Source: Monosporascus cannonballus
Lineage: Eukaryota > Ascomycota > Sordariomycetes > Xylariales
Length of the DNA: 64,000 nucleotides
Direction: 5' to 3'
NCBI GenBank assembly: GCA_004154925.1
Contig: QJNS01000023.1
Coordinates: 62,001-126,000 of the forward strand
In this document: positions 23,170 through 35,582 of the stretch, piece after piece
How positions within the stretch are numbered: the first letter of the stretch is position 1
How the letters are laid out: each line of letters opens with the position of its first letter
Program-made: the position numbers and the translations under genes
The notes under the pieces: model-generated
Database searches by the model: none
The model's input: only the letters and a program-made list of their open reading frames with translations
What the model was told of the DNA's origin: nothing

Positions 23170-24861
23170 ATGGAATCTTCTCCGTTGATCAGAGTGGGTT
23201 GCTTGCTGTTCATCTATCACCACCGCCGCCGCCACCTTGGGCAGAATGACCGCTAACCCAAATCCCCATAGGCTCATGATCATGCGCGAGCCGCCTCTAC
23301 GGCAACCCATACCGCAGACACGACCGTCGCTATCAACGAGCATACCCGAGCTGCCGGCGAATTCGCCAACGCTGCCAAAAACACCAACAGCGTTGAGGCC
23401 CTGCGTACGCTGAGGCTGCTAGAGCAACACCATCAAAGGCTTTCCGAGCTCCTCCAATTACCGTTCAAGCGTCCGGCACAGGATGCCAATGAGAACGAGT
23501 CGCAAAGCGAAGAGAAGGAAGATGCGCCCGCCGTAACGGTGACACCTGCCGCGACATCTTCGAAATCCGACCCTCAGAGCGCCTCGTCTGCCGAAAAGAG
23601 TCCCCAGCCTATGCCGACCCTGGCGAGACAGCCCAGGTATCCTTCTCGAGACTTAGGCGCTTCTATCGCGAGTAACCTGGCCTCGGCCCGTGGGATCCGC
23701 GCCAAGTACTGCGGTCAGCCGCTCAGCCCTAGCATCTCCAACACTGAGGCCCCAGGCAATGTCGAGGCCGGATCGCGAAAGAGCGGTTCAAGATCGAAGA
23801 TGCAGAACATGCTGGACCATTCCGAGAAGTCCAGTCCGGTTGGCACGCCGGAGAAGCTCAGTAGACAGAACAGCGCCGTGTCCCAAGGTAGCACTCCGGC
23901 CAGCCCGGCACCCCCGAGCGACGAGGGCTTCTCCAGGTTCTACAGCGCATTCGGCAACATCATCAACAGGATCTCAGCACCCCTCGCTTTCGCTGGCCTG
24001 CCCCTCATCAGCGAGGAGCAGTCCCAAGAACCCACGCCCGCCCCGGCCCCTGAGCCGTCGGGGCCAAAGCGCATCAGGCTCAGGCCGACCCCCTCCGTGA
24101 CTGCGGAGCCCGACATCAGCAAGATCTACTCCAAGGCCACTCTGCGGGCCATATCGCGCGACGGCCAGTCTGCGGTGGACTCCTTCTACGTCGTCCCCAC
24201 GAGCGGGCACACGGCCTCGTACGCGAGCATCCTGACGTACGCTGACAAGGAGAAGCGGCGCAGCGAGGCCTCCTCCGCCCACAGCGACAGGGGCAGGATA
24301 GCCGAGGAGGCGGACGAGGACGACTTCGTCGACGCCAAGGAGACGCAGCAGCTGCCCCCTCACCCCACCTCACCGGGCCTCCGGAGGCGGGCCGGCAAGG
24401 CGCAGTCGCAGGCGCATACGGCGGAGCTCGCCCACGTCGTCGAGGAGCTCTACCTCGAGAACAAGAGCCTCAAGGACGCGCTCGACAAGCTCAGCAAGCG
24501 CCTGCACGCCTTCGAGTCCATGTCGCAGAACTCGGGCATGCGGCTGGCCGAGAGCATGCGCCTCATGCGGCCCGGGTCGCCTGCCTCATCCACCTCTGCC
24601 GGAGGCAGCAGGCCGGCCGGGACGGGCGACGACGCGGCACAGCTGGCCAGGAGGAACCGGGAACTCGAGGAGCAGCTCCTGCTGGTGTCGAGGCAGATGG
24701 GCGAGATGGAGAGGGACTACAACAAGGCGCGCGCCAACCTCGCGCGCTACCGCGAGAGGTGGGAGCAGCTGAAGGCGGGGGCCAAGGCCCGCAGGACGGG
24801 GAACCAGGGCGCCTCCTCCGAGACGGTGGACGAGGTGATCCGCTCCCCGAGCTTGACTTAA
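23170..24861 (+). CDS. Hypothetical protein with MIT-like N-terminus and C-terminal coiled coil
   Basis: A tiny first exon (23170-23193, MESSPLIR) is joined by a 78-nt intron (GTGGGT donor, GCTAAC branch, ATAG acceptor) to exon 2 (23272-24861), giving 537 aa. The open frame extends far upstream of any in-frame ATG in exon 2, which is why a first exon is needed. Residues about 9-70 (AHDHARAAS...EHTRAAGEFANAAKNTNSVEALRTLRLLEQHHQRLSELLQL) form helices like an MIT domain, the module that binds ESCRT-III tails. A disordered Ser/Pro region with a conserved-looking island (GFSRFYSAFGNIINRISAPLAFAGLPLI) follows. The C-terminal third is coiled coil (HVVEELYLENKSLKDALDKLSKRL and RRNRELEEQLLLVSRQMGEMERDY). 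An endosomal or autophagy role is only a suggestion from the architecture. Confidence 0.7.
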
Positions 24862-25446
24862 CTCGGGGCTTTTACTTTGATTACGTATATGTCGGCTGAT
24901 ATGTACCAAATGAAAAGTTGGCATTTGCGAATTATACAGTTATTTACCTATGGTAGTTTCTGCGGCCGTCGAAATGCAAGTTCTCGTGGTGAATATATAG
25001 GTGAAGCCGTTGCGCGGCTTGGCCCCAGAGGTAGGACGCGGATCACGAGTGAGTACTCCGTTAGTTGAGTTTACGAGGACAGCAGGTAGTGTGGAGAGTC
25101 GGTGGGCGTAGTAGCTTCATCGCGGTCTCTTGTCCCCTACTCTGACCCTGCCCTGTACCACAGAGCCATGCGCAATTTTCCACGACGTTCGGCACCTCAT
25201 GGACACCCCGGACCTCTCATCAATTATGGATATAGACCGAATGGACCTAGCGGCTACGATGTGTGAGGCGCGGCAGCTCTTCCGTATTCGCACGTCGTCC
25301 TATGCACAAAATATCTAACAAGAATACATGTAGTCAAAAGGCCAAGCGGCGTTAATTCTCCAAGCCCCAGTCGCTAACGTTACACCCGGACATGTCGCCG
25401 TCAAGCAACCCCCTTTGTTTTGCCTCCGAGACTTATCCCATCAAAC
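24862..25446. other. Intergenic, no gene recognised
   Basis: About 585 bp of 3' flank next to the pseudogene at 25447-27468. No recognisable element. Confidence 0.5.
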
Positions 25447-27468
25447 CTACCGTTTCTGCTTCTTAGTGGAGACCGCTTTTCCAGCGCCCTCGCTCCTCTC
25501 TGCATCCGCATCCGAAGAGCTATCGTTCCTGTACCTCCTGGGCGGGGTCTCTTCTGCTGCGTCTGCGTCACAGGAGAAGAGGAGGACGACGCGCCTCGTC
25601 CGCGCCCCGGCTACCCCCCGATGCCTCCTCCGAATCGGATTCCTCCAGATGGCGCTCGGGGATGCAAACCCGCTGGTCCCCGTCTTCCGAGTCTTCCGAC
25701 AGGGTATCCTCGAGCTTGGCGTCGAGGCAGCTGTCGAAGGAGCTCGGCGTGCCAGTGCTAGTATTCGTCGTCCACCGCGGCGCGCCCACCTGCTGACCGC
25801 CTCGTGTGTCGCGCCCGCGACGACGAAGCGTCGCCGCCCGGTCCACCGCGTGGTGGAGTGCCACAGCTCCCGGCCCCGCAGGAGCTGCACGCAGCCCGCG
25901 CGGCTCTCGACCCACAGCCCGAGCTCGTGCATGACCAGGTCGCCCGCCTCGAACTCGCCTACCGGCACGAGGCCAGCGAGGCCGCGGTGCCAGGCGCCCC
26001 TGTCCCACTGCTCGTAGGTCATGAGGCTGACGAGAACGGTGTGCCTGACGATGGGCTCGTCCGTCCGTTGGCCTCGAAGGGGATCGTGCTCTGGCTGACC
26101 TCCTCCGAGACCTCTACGTATTTGGCCAGCAAATCGGGGTCCAGGAGGTTGAGGAAGAAGCGCACGAGCTCCGTGCATGCGCCGAGCGCGCAGTGCCTCA
26201 ATTTAAAAAGCTGCTGAAAGACGTATTTCGGGTTGTCCTCGCCCCGCAACAGGAGATCCTGACTCGGGCCGGGCCCAACTCTGCCGTCGGGATCGCCGAA
26301 GTGGTAGACGCCGGACTTGGCGAGCCGCGGGTCGTTCTGCGGGTTTCTGAAGTCGAAATCCGGCCGCTGGACGAGCCAGTCTACCCAGTGGAAACCGTGG
26401 CGGGTCATGTCGGGGACGGGCACCAGCTGTGGGGTGCTGTAAGTCTCCAGGGATCGGACGACCTCTTTCTCGACGCCCTTGCTTAGCAGAGCACAGAAAG
26501 TATCGGAAAACACAAAGGCGACGACGGCACCGGCGCCGTCCAACGCCACGAAGATATCTGCTCAGACGTGGCGAAACAGGTCGTGGGATACAGCAAGTCA
26601 TCTCTCCGAGGTTGGTGGTAGGGGTTGAAGGCGGCGTTCGGGATGCACTCCTGGACGATGTCGAGCATCTTGGAGAGGTTCGGGTCATCAACGTGCAGTA
26701 AGTCCGACTCCAACGCTTTCTGCGCCCCTGCCTCCAGTGCATCGTCGAGGTACAGCTACCGCCGGGCCAGACCCGGTGCTTTCTTCCAGTAGTCCTCGCT
26801 TCTTCCACCGATCTGCCCGGCGAGGCAGGCAATATCTCAGCGGTCGCCCACTGCTCTACGCCCAAGGCGGGTTTATCCCCCACTTCCCTGGTGATACGTC
26901 TCTCGAGCTCTCCGGAAATCGGTAGGTCGCCGCACGCCTTGCCCCTCTTCCCGTAGACGTCCGCGTCTTTGAACGTGGCCTTCGCGACCGCGCCGCCGCG
27001 GACCCCGAAGATCTCAATCGTGCGCCCGTGCTCGGCGTGCGTCTGCACTGCGCCGTCGTCCGCGATCTCGCCTGCCCTCCTGGTCTTGATGTCGATGATG
27101 TCCTGCGAGAACTGGATCACAGAGCATTCGTCGCTGTCGTTGTGGGCGTTGTTCTCGAAATCATTCACGACGAGCGATCGATCGTGGGGGAAGCCGATGT
27201 CCGTGAACGAGCGCTGCGCCGCGCCCTTGATGTGCTTTTCGCCTTTCTTCGTCCTCTTCGACCAGCGCCCGGTGCCGTCATACATCGAATTCAGCGGCAG
27301 GTATGCATCGTCGCCGCTGTCATCGGAGATCGCTTGCCGGGCTTCATCTACAAACTCTCCGTGGTCCCCTTGACCGAGGTGTTCCGCGTGGACATCCCCC
27401 GTACTGCCGCAGGCTTTGGACACAATCGTTGGGCCATCTCTGACTCCGAAGATGTATCTAATCGCCAT
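25447..27468 (-). pseudogene. Frameshifted pseudogene; C-terminal part resembles a TET/JBP-like 2OG-Fe(II) dioxygenase core
   Basis: Protein-like sequence runs continuously on the minus strand but hops between frames at least four times with no usable splice sites. The first piece begins MAIRYIFGVRDG at 27468. A shift near 26750 leads to YLDDALEAGAQKALESDLL. One near 26560 leads to IFVALDGAGAVVAFVFSDTF. One near 26050 leads to IVRHTVLVSLMTYEQWD. Another lies near 25780, before an acidic stretch (LEDTLSEDSEDGD). The block GLAGLVPVGEFEAGDLVMHELGL, CVQLLRGRELWHS, TGRRRFVVAGATHEAV has the strand pattern and spacing of the double-stranded beta-helix of TET/JBP-like 2OG oxygenases. The distal His and the Arg are present; a clear HxD motif is not visible. 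Neighbouring genes are intact, so assembly error is unlikely. The family assignment is an inference. Confidence 0.6.
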
Positions 27469-28401
27469 TATATCTTCATATTAAGTACCTACGGAAACTA
27501 CTTTCGGTAAAATCGAATAACAGCAGGGAGTTTTGTTTTCAGATTAAATAACCTTATCGTCGTTGGTCGGATATGGATTATTCAATTCTTACAATATAAC
27601 TCCTGAATACCTTAAAGGGCGGCCCGATTATTTTGTCCAGAGCCTGTGCCGATAACTACGCTGCAACTAGGACGGGTTTTCTGGGCTTTGCGTTGGCGCT
27701 TCAAGAGGCTTGATATGCTAACGTGTCCACCTCAAGTGCATGCGCATATCTCTTTGGGGTCCTCCCAAGGTGACCTTTTTGGGTTGATAGCGCGGAGGTC
27801 GTAGGATTGCACTGCTGCCGGTGTCGAGGTTGGAATGCCGACCCGCCGTCTTGCGAAATACTAGTGCCAGCCATAGTCCGCCTGGATTGGTGATAATTTG
27901 CGATATTATGGAGAGCATAGTGGGCGATTGTTTCTCCAATGCTAGTTGGAAGAGCTCGAGATGCTGCTTTGGCAGATCAAAGAGGCGACCAGTGACTTGA
28001 AGATCCGCCACAAAAACGAACGATTTCAAACGCGTTATGAGGCGACGACCTTGTTAGGCATCTACGCATAGCTCAGGTTTCGGTAGAAGAGAAGGCTAAA
28101 AGTGAAGTGAGGCAATGTAATCAAAGGAAGGCAGAAGCGTCGATACAATGGAAATGTGGCCGATTGTCTTAGTACTAGTAGTGGAAAGGAAATTGTTGGT
28201 AACTACGCATGATAGAATTTTAGCGACCAATCTCTATTAATCGGGCAGTCTACATGGTACGGTAGGAAATCGTGATACCGAGTCAATGGCCTACGAGGCA
28301 AATACAGTCCAATCTAGCCGAACGGCGCGGCAGTCCACGCAATCCTCCCAATGCCCTATTAACCACTCCATATCTTGTTTCCACTTGCTTCAAAAGTCCG
28401 G
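27469..28401. other. Intergenic, no gene recognised
   Basis: About 930 bp. A minus-strand frame at 27718-28029 has no ATG at its start and no recognisable domain. It may be a relic. No repeats were noted. Confidence 0.45.
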
Positions 28402-31105
28402 CTAACCGGACCCTTTCAGGACCTTCAGGGCCTCCTCGAATTTCTCGATGTCATGGTCCAGCTTCTCGCGGTACAGCCGGTCGGGGGCGTCCTCGGCCGC
28501 GATCATCTCGAGCTGCTCCTCGTTGAGGTTGAGCACCATGTCGGTCGTGAAGATGCGCAGTGGGCTGCCGGGGCCTCGCAACAGGAAGTGGCCGACGGCC
28601 TGCTGGACGACCACGTCGACGAAGCGCTTGCGGGACACCTTGTAGTAGCTCTTCAGCACGTCGTGCATGTACTCGCGTACGTGTTCCGAGTTGGCCTTGT
28701 TGAGGGAGAAATTGTTGAGCTGGGACCAAGACAAGAATACGCCGTTGCATTCCTCGCCGAACACGTCCTCGTTCTTCTGTGGGTCGCTGACAGCCAGATC
28801 CTTCAAGTCTTGGGCAAGGCGCTTGCTCTGGCCCGTCTGGAGGCCGTCGTTGAAGTAGTGGTTCAGCGTTACGGGGGGACCTTCACGCTCGATGTCCAGG
28901 AGGAACCTGGCGCGTTCCAGGGCCCGCGTGTATGATCTCTGAAGCTCCTCGAGAAGGAAGCTCTCCCAAAGCTGCTCACGCACGCGCTTGTCAGGGCAGA
29001 CCTCATTTATAGCCTCTACGATGAAATGGTGAACCATTAGGATCACTTGACCGACGAAAGTCAGTGTGATCGGCTCCCACTTCGCTGACTGGTCTTTGAA
29101 CATCGTCGCTAATAGCGGGCCTCCAAACTATTTAAATCGTCAGAGAATGTTCCAAGCAAGCGATGGCATCGACTTACAGTTCCAAGCTCCTGTCCACGGC
29201 TGCTCTTGTACAGGTCCTCGATGTAATCCATGATATTGCGCCCCCGAGTATTTGGGTCCGTTATATCCGTGTTGAAATTGAGAATATCATCCAACTCAGG
29301 ATATCCCACCTCTGGAGGCGAGTCATGAGATTTGCGTCCTTTCAGCCTCCCTAGAAGCGACGTAGTTGAGGTTAAGTCCAAGAAGTCACCCAAGTCGTCG
29401 TTCTCAGGAAGACGATACTTGACGGACTTGGGTTCAGGGTCGCCTGGATCCACTGCGAATTGCCACGAATGTCCATGTTTCTCTATGGTCTCGTTGAACT
29501 CTTCGTTAGCGTGGACGACACGGGTGATCAACCTCAGGTCCTCTCGGTGGGCGAAGACTTTGTCCCCAGTATAGTACGCATTGAGAGCATCCCGGGCGAG
29601 CGTCTGGAACCTTTCGCTGATTTTGTTGAGGTAAGCCCGCTGAGTGTGTTGGTTGCTTCTCGAGGGGCCCATCTTGTCACGGTTGGCTCTTAATGTCACC
29701 ACTTCTCTGTAGACATCGGCCCTGAGCTTCGGGAATTCTCTCTTGATGAGGTCAATCAGAAGCTCCCGGACCCGAACCTTCAAAGAATCCACTACAGTGG
29801 GAGCAATCAGTAACTGACCTCGGCAATACGTCTGGCGGGCGAAAAGGGAAGGGCTGAGACTCTGCTTCAAGTCCCAGACCGCGGTTTCAAAGACAACCTT
29901 GTGTCCATGAATAGGAGTAAAAGGAGTCTATAGACATATCAAAAAGTCACTTACTGCCAGTTCTTCTAGTGTGGCTAAGAATGGACCAAGGAGCACGCCC
30001 AAAGAATGCCCGCTCTGCTGCCAGACCGTGCTCAAGGGTCATGTCTGTCTCGTCGGAGCCGCGATTCTTGACAATGTAATAACCCAAGGTGAGATCGCCT
30101 CTCTTTCCTGAGACGTGATCTATGGCAATCTGTTGCATAGCTCGTTCAGGGGCCAGATCAGGCTTGGTAAGCACAGCCATGGTACGGCTCATCAGAGGGT
30201 CGGCCTTCTTGGCAAGCTTCAGAATTTCCTGTGTTGCTGGGTCTGCATTGCACGGAATTATGGCCAATATGCTAGAGATTGTGGTAATTAGCAATGAAAA
30301 TTCGAACTCACTCAAGACATCCATGATCGACAGGGAGGCTTACATTGTTCGCGAGTCCTTCATATACTTTTCCACCATATTCTTAACGAGCGTTATATCA
30401 CTTTCTTCGGTGACACCTGACGTCTCTTAGCTGAAGTGCTCTACAGCAGAGTTTGAAGGTTTTCATGGCCTCACCTGGGGTCTCTTGTCGGAAAATTCCT
30501 GGCACGTCAATCACAGTGAAATGCTCCTCATTTGGGCCGAGCTTCTCAATTTTCAACATGTGTTCACTGAATGCAGGTAGAGTGGATCCATCGGCCGACG
30601 TGGCCCTCGAGAGGGTCTTGATACCCATAGCTTCGTTGGCCTGTCGAGGTTAACAATGGTCGTATTCCATGAGCAGTTTCTCTACTTACATCTCTGAAGA
30701 GCTCCGCAAGACCGTCAGCCGATAGCTCGGTTAGAGTGCGCTGGAAGCGTTTGACTCTCTCTTGTTCATGGGGATGGGCGTCATTATTGGGAATGATTGA
30801 GACGGTGATGCTCTCCTCCGTCTCGCGTCGACAAGTGATTTGGGTTGCATATCGCGTGCAGAGCTCGGCAGCGCGAGGGAAGGCAAACCCAGTCAAGCCC
30901 TCGAGCACGGAGCTCTTGCCTGAAGACTGGTCTCCGACGACGACCAACTAATTTAATAGTGTTAGTCTATGTCTGATGAAATGTCGTATTTACGTACCTG
31001 CGGCAGAGCAACTCTCGTGCCGATGAGCTCTCTTAGCCTATCTACCTTGGTCAAGATGGAGTGATTCCCTGAGCTATGCGGCTCGTTGAACGCCATGCTA
31101 CCCAT
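28402..31105 (-). CDS. Dynamin-like GTPase (fungal Mx-like/DynA family)
   Basis: Seven exons, 31105-30998, 30947-30690, 30640-30475, 30416-30344, 30271-29955, 29791-29178 and 29127-28402, join in frame to 753 aa. Dynamin-superfamily GTPases assemble on membranes or on viral or organelle targets. Visible GTPase motifs are GDQSSGKSS (G1, about residues 41-49), the Thr in ATQIT (G2), DVPG (G3, 167-170, Val in place of the usual Leu) and TKPD (G4, 237-240). Middle-domain and stalk helices follow, and the C-terminus (YYKVSRKRFVDVVVQQAVGHFLLRG ... LYREKLDHDIEKFEEALKVL) is a GTPase effector domain. There is no PH domain or transmembrane helix, so it is Mx-like rather than an endocytic dynamin or mitofusin. 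The 163-nt intron 29792-29954 is the longest, and skipping it restores the family sequence RTG/MDSLKVRVRELL. The frame is open to an ATG at 31246; I start at MGSMAFNEP. Confidence 0.85.
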
Positions 31106-32485
31106 CCTTATGATTCTTGTCATCAACGAGCAGCGGAGAAGATGAATGCTTATTGTTGAATGGTGCGATGTATGTTGAAAAGAAATTGGAATGTGAGTGG
31201 TCAAGGAAGTTGAAGGGAAGTGAGCAAACAGGCTAGCGGATTCCATTTAAGTAGGCTCGATTGGCAGGGCCAAAGAACTCGTGTGCATATCATTTTGAGA
31301 ACGAGCTGCCTTTCACTTCAAACGAATGGTTTTCCCGAAAGGAAAGCGCTTAACGTCCGTTTGAAAGCCTTGCAAACGTCAGTTCGCCTTACGGAGGCCG
31401 GCCATTGCAAGTCATGGCCCATTGGTTGCAGAAACCGGGGAGGCCCTCCCAATCGCGAAGTCCCTATTCCTTCTGCAGCCTGCACGGCAGCCTAACAGCG
31501 AGGGCTCCAATTGGTGTTTTTGCATCTAAGTCTCGTTGTTTGGAGATCAACTAGCTGCCGGATCGACACCCTTGAGTGCTGAACACGGTCGCCTCAGCCA
31601 CAGCTGAGATCACCAACACGGTATTGACGTTTCATGATAAGTAACAACCTTCGACAGCTAGGCGTAATCAACCATAATAAAATCTTAATACGGCATGATC
31701 GGGGCCACCGGGTTTATGTTCTTCGAAACTGTTGGCCTGACTACTGCATCGGCGAACGAAAGACCCTCTGTGTAAACGCGATATCTTCGGTGTTCTGCGT
31801 TGTTATTTCCCGCGTACGAAGGCAGGGGTGAAGGTGGTAGCTGCGAAATATAAATGGGCCACGGCCGGGTAGCACCTTCCGCGACCGCATGCCTGCATGC
31901 CTAGAACGGTACCATTACAAATAATGGGGATCTAACCTTGTCAATATCAGGCTGGCCTGGAAAGGGGGGGGAGGGGGCTCACCGCGGTGCAAGCGAGGCA
32001 GACAATAGTACTCTTTCAAGACACCGTCTTGAAATGTTTACGACGTTCAACCATCTTTTACCACCCGCGACAATGGGTAAGTAATATTCGTATATTAGCC
32101 GCGAATACTGTTGTAACCCTTGATGTTGAAACACCTAATATCGCCTTTTTTACTGAAAAAGACAATGGCAGAGTTGGTTCCATGCCTCATTTGTGACGCC
32201 CATGCCACAAGAACCTCATTGAATATATAGGTAGTTGAGACTTGGAGTCGTGACTTGGAATGCGTTAGTAAGAGGAGAAAGGAGAGGCTTAAGGAGTTTC
32301 CTTGCTCGGATGAATCAGAGAAGAACCTAGGAGGAACTCGAAGCAAAAATAAGTGGGCATACGGACAAAGGTATCAAAACATCACGCTACTCATCAAAGC
32401 ATAAAGCTAACCAACAAGACGGTAACCGCTCATAACCAAATCAATCATCGCCATCGTCATCATCATAATAATCTCGGCTGGTCCT
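31106..32485. other. Intergenic, no gene recognised
   Basis: About 1.4 kb upstream of the dynamin-like gene and 3' of the OPT gene. There is a G-rich tract near 31960-31976 and no open frame with recognisable content. No RNA gene was seen. Confidence 0.5.
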
Positions 32486-35137
32486 TTACCAGCTCGCCGG
32501 CCCAAAGGTGCCTCCTTCGCCAACGGTCTTGAGCATCGCCTGGCGCGTCGCATCCTAATAAAACAGGTCAACGAACCCAATCGGCACGGCCAAAGCATAC
32601 CGAGTAGTTATTATTTCACATCAAAACAGAAGAACGAACATACCAGGGTGTTGAAGACGTCTACGTTCCCCCACCACTGCGGGATCTCGACGCCGGGTAG
32701 TATGATGGCGAAGAAGACGACGATGGTGGAGAGCACGAGGCCGGCGTCGAGGCCGGCGGCGGTGACGTAGTTGTAGGTACGCCACCAGCCGGAGAAGCGG
32801 CGGCGGATGCAATGATTGAAGGCGAGCCCCACGAGGCCCCAGGTCCAGAAGCTGAGCGGCGTGGCGGGCGGCAGCCAGGCCATGGCGCCGAGCATGATGG
32901 GCGCGCTGAAGTGGCGCGCGAAGCCGACGCGCAGTTTCTGGACGAGGAGCCAGAGGAGCAGCGGGAAGAGTGCGCCCAAGAGCCAGAAGTAGTTGAAGTG
33001 CTCGTAGATGGACCCCGGGCCGAACATGCGCCGCGGGCCGATGACGCCCCAGATGATCGAGTTCGAGAAGAAGGCCTGGCCGTTCGGGCAGGTGAAGCGG
33101 GCCGGCTGCAAGCTGCACGAGGGGGCCTCTCGGTCAGCCCGTTCTCAGACGGAGATATTTTAGCAGGGAACAGAACTTACGGCGTACAAATATCCGGGAT
33201 GTTGCCTAACGCCCAGTTCATCACGGCGACCTGCACGAACGCGGCCCACATGATCGCAACGACTTGGCACCAGAAGGTTGTTTTTGGCGGGACTTTCATG
33301 TAGTGTGCCAGCTTGAGATCCCCGCTGAAAATCTGCGCCTGACCCAGCGTGATCGTGCTGAACACCTTGAAGATCATCACGCCTATCGGGCGGCCCGGAA
33401 GCATATACCCAGCTAGGAATGGCGAGATGACGTTCAAAGACAGCTGGATATTCGAGATAGCCAGGATCATCGAAGTTGGCACTACGAAAATGAGCGCCAA
33501 GATGACTGAGACCAAGAAAGCCCACCAAGGCAACTGCGAGTTGTAGCCAAGAGCAGTAGCAAGACCCAGAGTGACCGAAACTACACAAAGCACTATGTAC
33601 CACCAGTCGGGGGCATCGACGTATTTCCTCATCATCTTGAGATGGACATCAGGCTCTTGATCTCTAGCAGCTCTGAAGCGATACCAGATCTCCTTGCCAT
33701 GGAACAAGCCTGCGTGCATGAGGGCGGCGGTTAGTGCAGCAAACGAGAGCCCGATGTTGAGAGCGTAAGCCGGCGGCAAGAAGAGAGGTGAGTAATTTCG
33801 GTACTTCTCCATGTCGAAGGTGAAATTTTCGTTTAGAATGCGACTGACATTATAAACGTTCTGCGTGTTATCATAAGTTTGTGAGCTGACAAGGGGCAAA
33901 TAATCAGAGTAGCTATTGACCGGTTATCATCCGTTTGCCATTTCCAGAGACTCCATTCCGGTAGTAAATAAGAAAATGTCACTAACAATGCGCCCCTGTA
34001 GGTGATTCCTATCGTCGCTATAACGACAAATATCAGGAGTCCCAATAGGGTGTTGACGTGCGAGTGAGTTGGGGCCAATAATGGGTCTCCCAAGTAAGCA
34101 GACACATACGTCCAGTCAAAAGTGATTGGTAAAAGGCTTAGGCCAGTGAAGCCCCCGAACAGTTGGTTCACAACAACATTATTCGGCTTGATCCAGGTGA
34201 TGAACGCAAAGACGGACAACCCCTGAAAAATTACGCCTGGAATCCAGTAGTAACAGAACATGCCTAGCAGGACACAGAAGAAATACCGATACCGACTGAT
34301 AACCCATCCGTTCGAGCTGATCCCATCGCTCTTACTCTTATCGTGAAGGGCGTAGAACAGGGACGTGTTGGCGAACTGGTTTGGCCACATCATGGCAGAC
34401 GGCCAGACAAGGAATCGTCGGAACATTCCAGCGATAGAAATGCCGATGAGTTGCGAGCTCAGCGTGAAAAGCAGCGCGAAGCCCCAACCCATGTTAATGT
34501 CGTAGAACGGCTTTCCCTGGAGCGCAAGGAGAGCATCGGTGCTGTACGCGTAACCAATGGAAACGTTGGCCATCAGCGTGATAACGACATGCTCCTTTAT
34601 GGTAAAGGGGCCCGTGTTCAATGTCCATCTCACGCCTAAGGTCTCAAAGACCCTCATGGGCATGACCTTGGCCCATAGACAGCCGATGGGGTAGACGATT
34701 AGGAGAACCACGATGGCTGGGAAGTTGATTGCAGGACTCCTCATGCTCAAGAACATATTCAAGCCACTGCCGATCGTTACGAAAATCAGTCCTAGGACCC
34801 AGGCGCGGACAGTGTTGGCGACCTCCCCTCCATCCACGTTACGCACGGCAGCGCGTACCTCTTCGTACGGCGAGTCCTCTGTGAAAAGCAGATTGGCTTG
34901 GGTAATCTTCTCGGGGCCACCATCTCCGAGAGCATCCTTCAACGCGTCGATCTTCTCCTGGGCGAGGTTTGGATCCCACTGATGCGCATGTCGAATCTTA
35001 TTGAGGTCAGCCGCCGCCGCCGCAATCTCCACTGACCTCTTATTTTCGACAGACGGGTTCGATCTGCTGGTCTCGCCAGCTGCGACTTCGGTCGCTTCGA
35101 TGGCGGATGAGTCCGTTTTCTTGAGATGTAACCTCAT
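32486..35137 (-). CDS. OPT-family oligopeptide transporter
   Basis: Exons 35137-33987, 33912-33181, 33112-32644 and 32554-32486 join in frame to 806 aa. Introns are 74, 68 and 89 nt. OPT proteins are proton-coupled importers of small peptides, glutathione or metal chelates in the plasma membrane. Family landmarks are SPYEEVRAAVRN before the first helix, SMRSPAINFPAIVVLLIVYPIGCLWAKVMP, MMWPNQFANTSLFYALHD, FSGDLKLAHYMKVPPKTTFWCQ, NIPDICTP/LQPARFTCPNG across a splice junction, a tryptophan-rich FSGWWRTYNYVTAAGLDAG, and the C-terminal KTVGEGGTFGPASW. There are about 14-16 hydrophobic helices. The splice ending in GALF-YSDYLP restores the usual GALYSDYLP motif. The long N-terminus is hydrophilic and cytoplasmic, as in other fungal members. 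Substrate cannot be read from the sequence. Confidence 0.92.
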
Positions 35138-35580
35138 TTTCCAGGCGACTGGCCCGTGAACAGTGACTAAGGACCAAACCGAGTTGTTGGCTTGGAGGAA
35201 AGTGAGGCACTTTTTCTCCCTGTGACCATTGTCGAGCCGCCCTTATCTTCCCGCATGCGAGTGGTATATAATTCGGCTTAATGTCACCGACCCCTCCCAG
35301 CGATTATCCAAGTGGACTTGTAACGCCCGAATCACGGAGGCTGGCGATCTCCACATTATAGTGTGAATTTGGTGTGACAAGACACCCAGAAGCGGAAGGC
35401 GGTTCTTGTCGGAATAGACGATTTAGGTTCGCGCCATCGCGGATCGGTTTAGCATAATCTACGCAGTTGATAATTGGGGGAGTTGAATGCAAGGGCATGT
35501 TATCTCAGTAGGCAGCCTGGTCTAGGATGTCTTAGTTGCATGTGCTTCCCTTGGTACTGTATGTTGAACTGCTGTAGGGA
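35138..35580. other. Flank between OPT gene and TIR element
   Basis: About 440 bp holding the OPT promoter and ending at the TA that precedes the left TIR. A TATATAATT-like box lies near 35265-35274. No gene. Confidence 0.45.
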
Positions 35581-35582
35581 TA

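Noticed and set aside
25447..27468. A multi-intron intact gene instead of a pseudogene
   Set aside because: Frame changes occur within conserved-looking text without GT/AG pairs at the needed places, so introns cannot explain them.
27718..28029. 103-codon minus-strand frame
   Set aside because: It does not begin with ATG, shows no domain and has no splice partner.
33833..33911. Continuation of the first OPT exon past its donor
   Set aside because: Read-through loses the family motif. Splicing at GTTAGT (33986) to the TAG acceptor before 33912 restores GAxYSDYLP.
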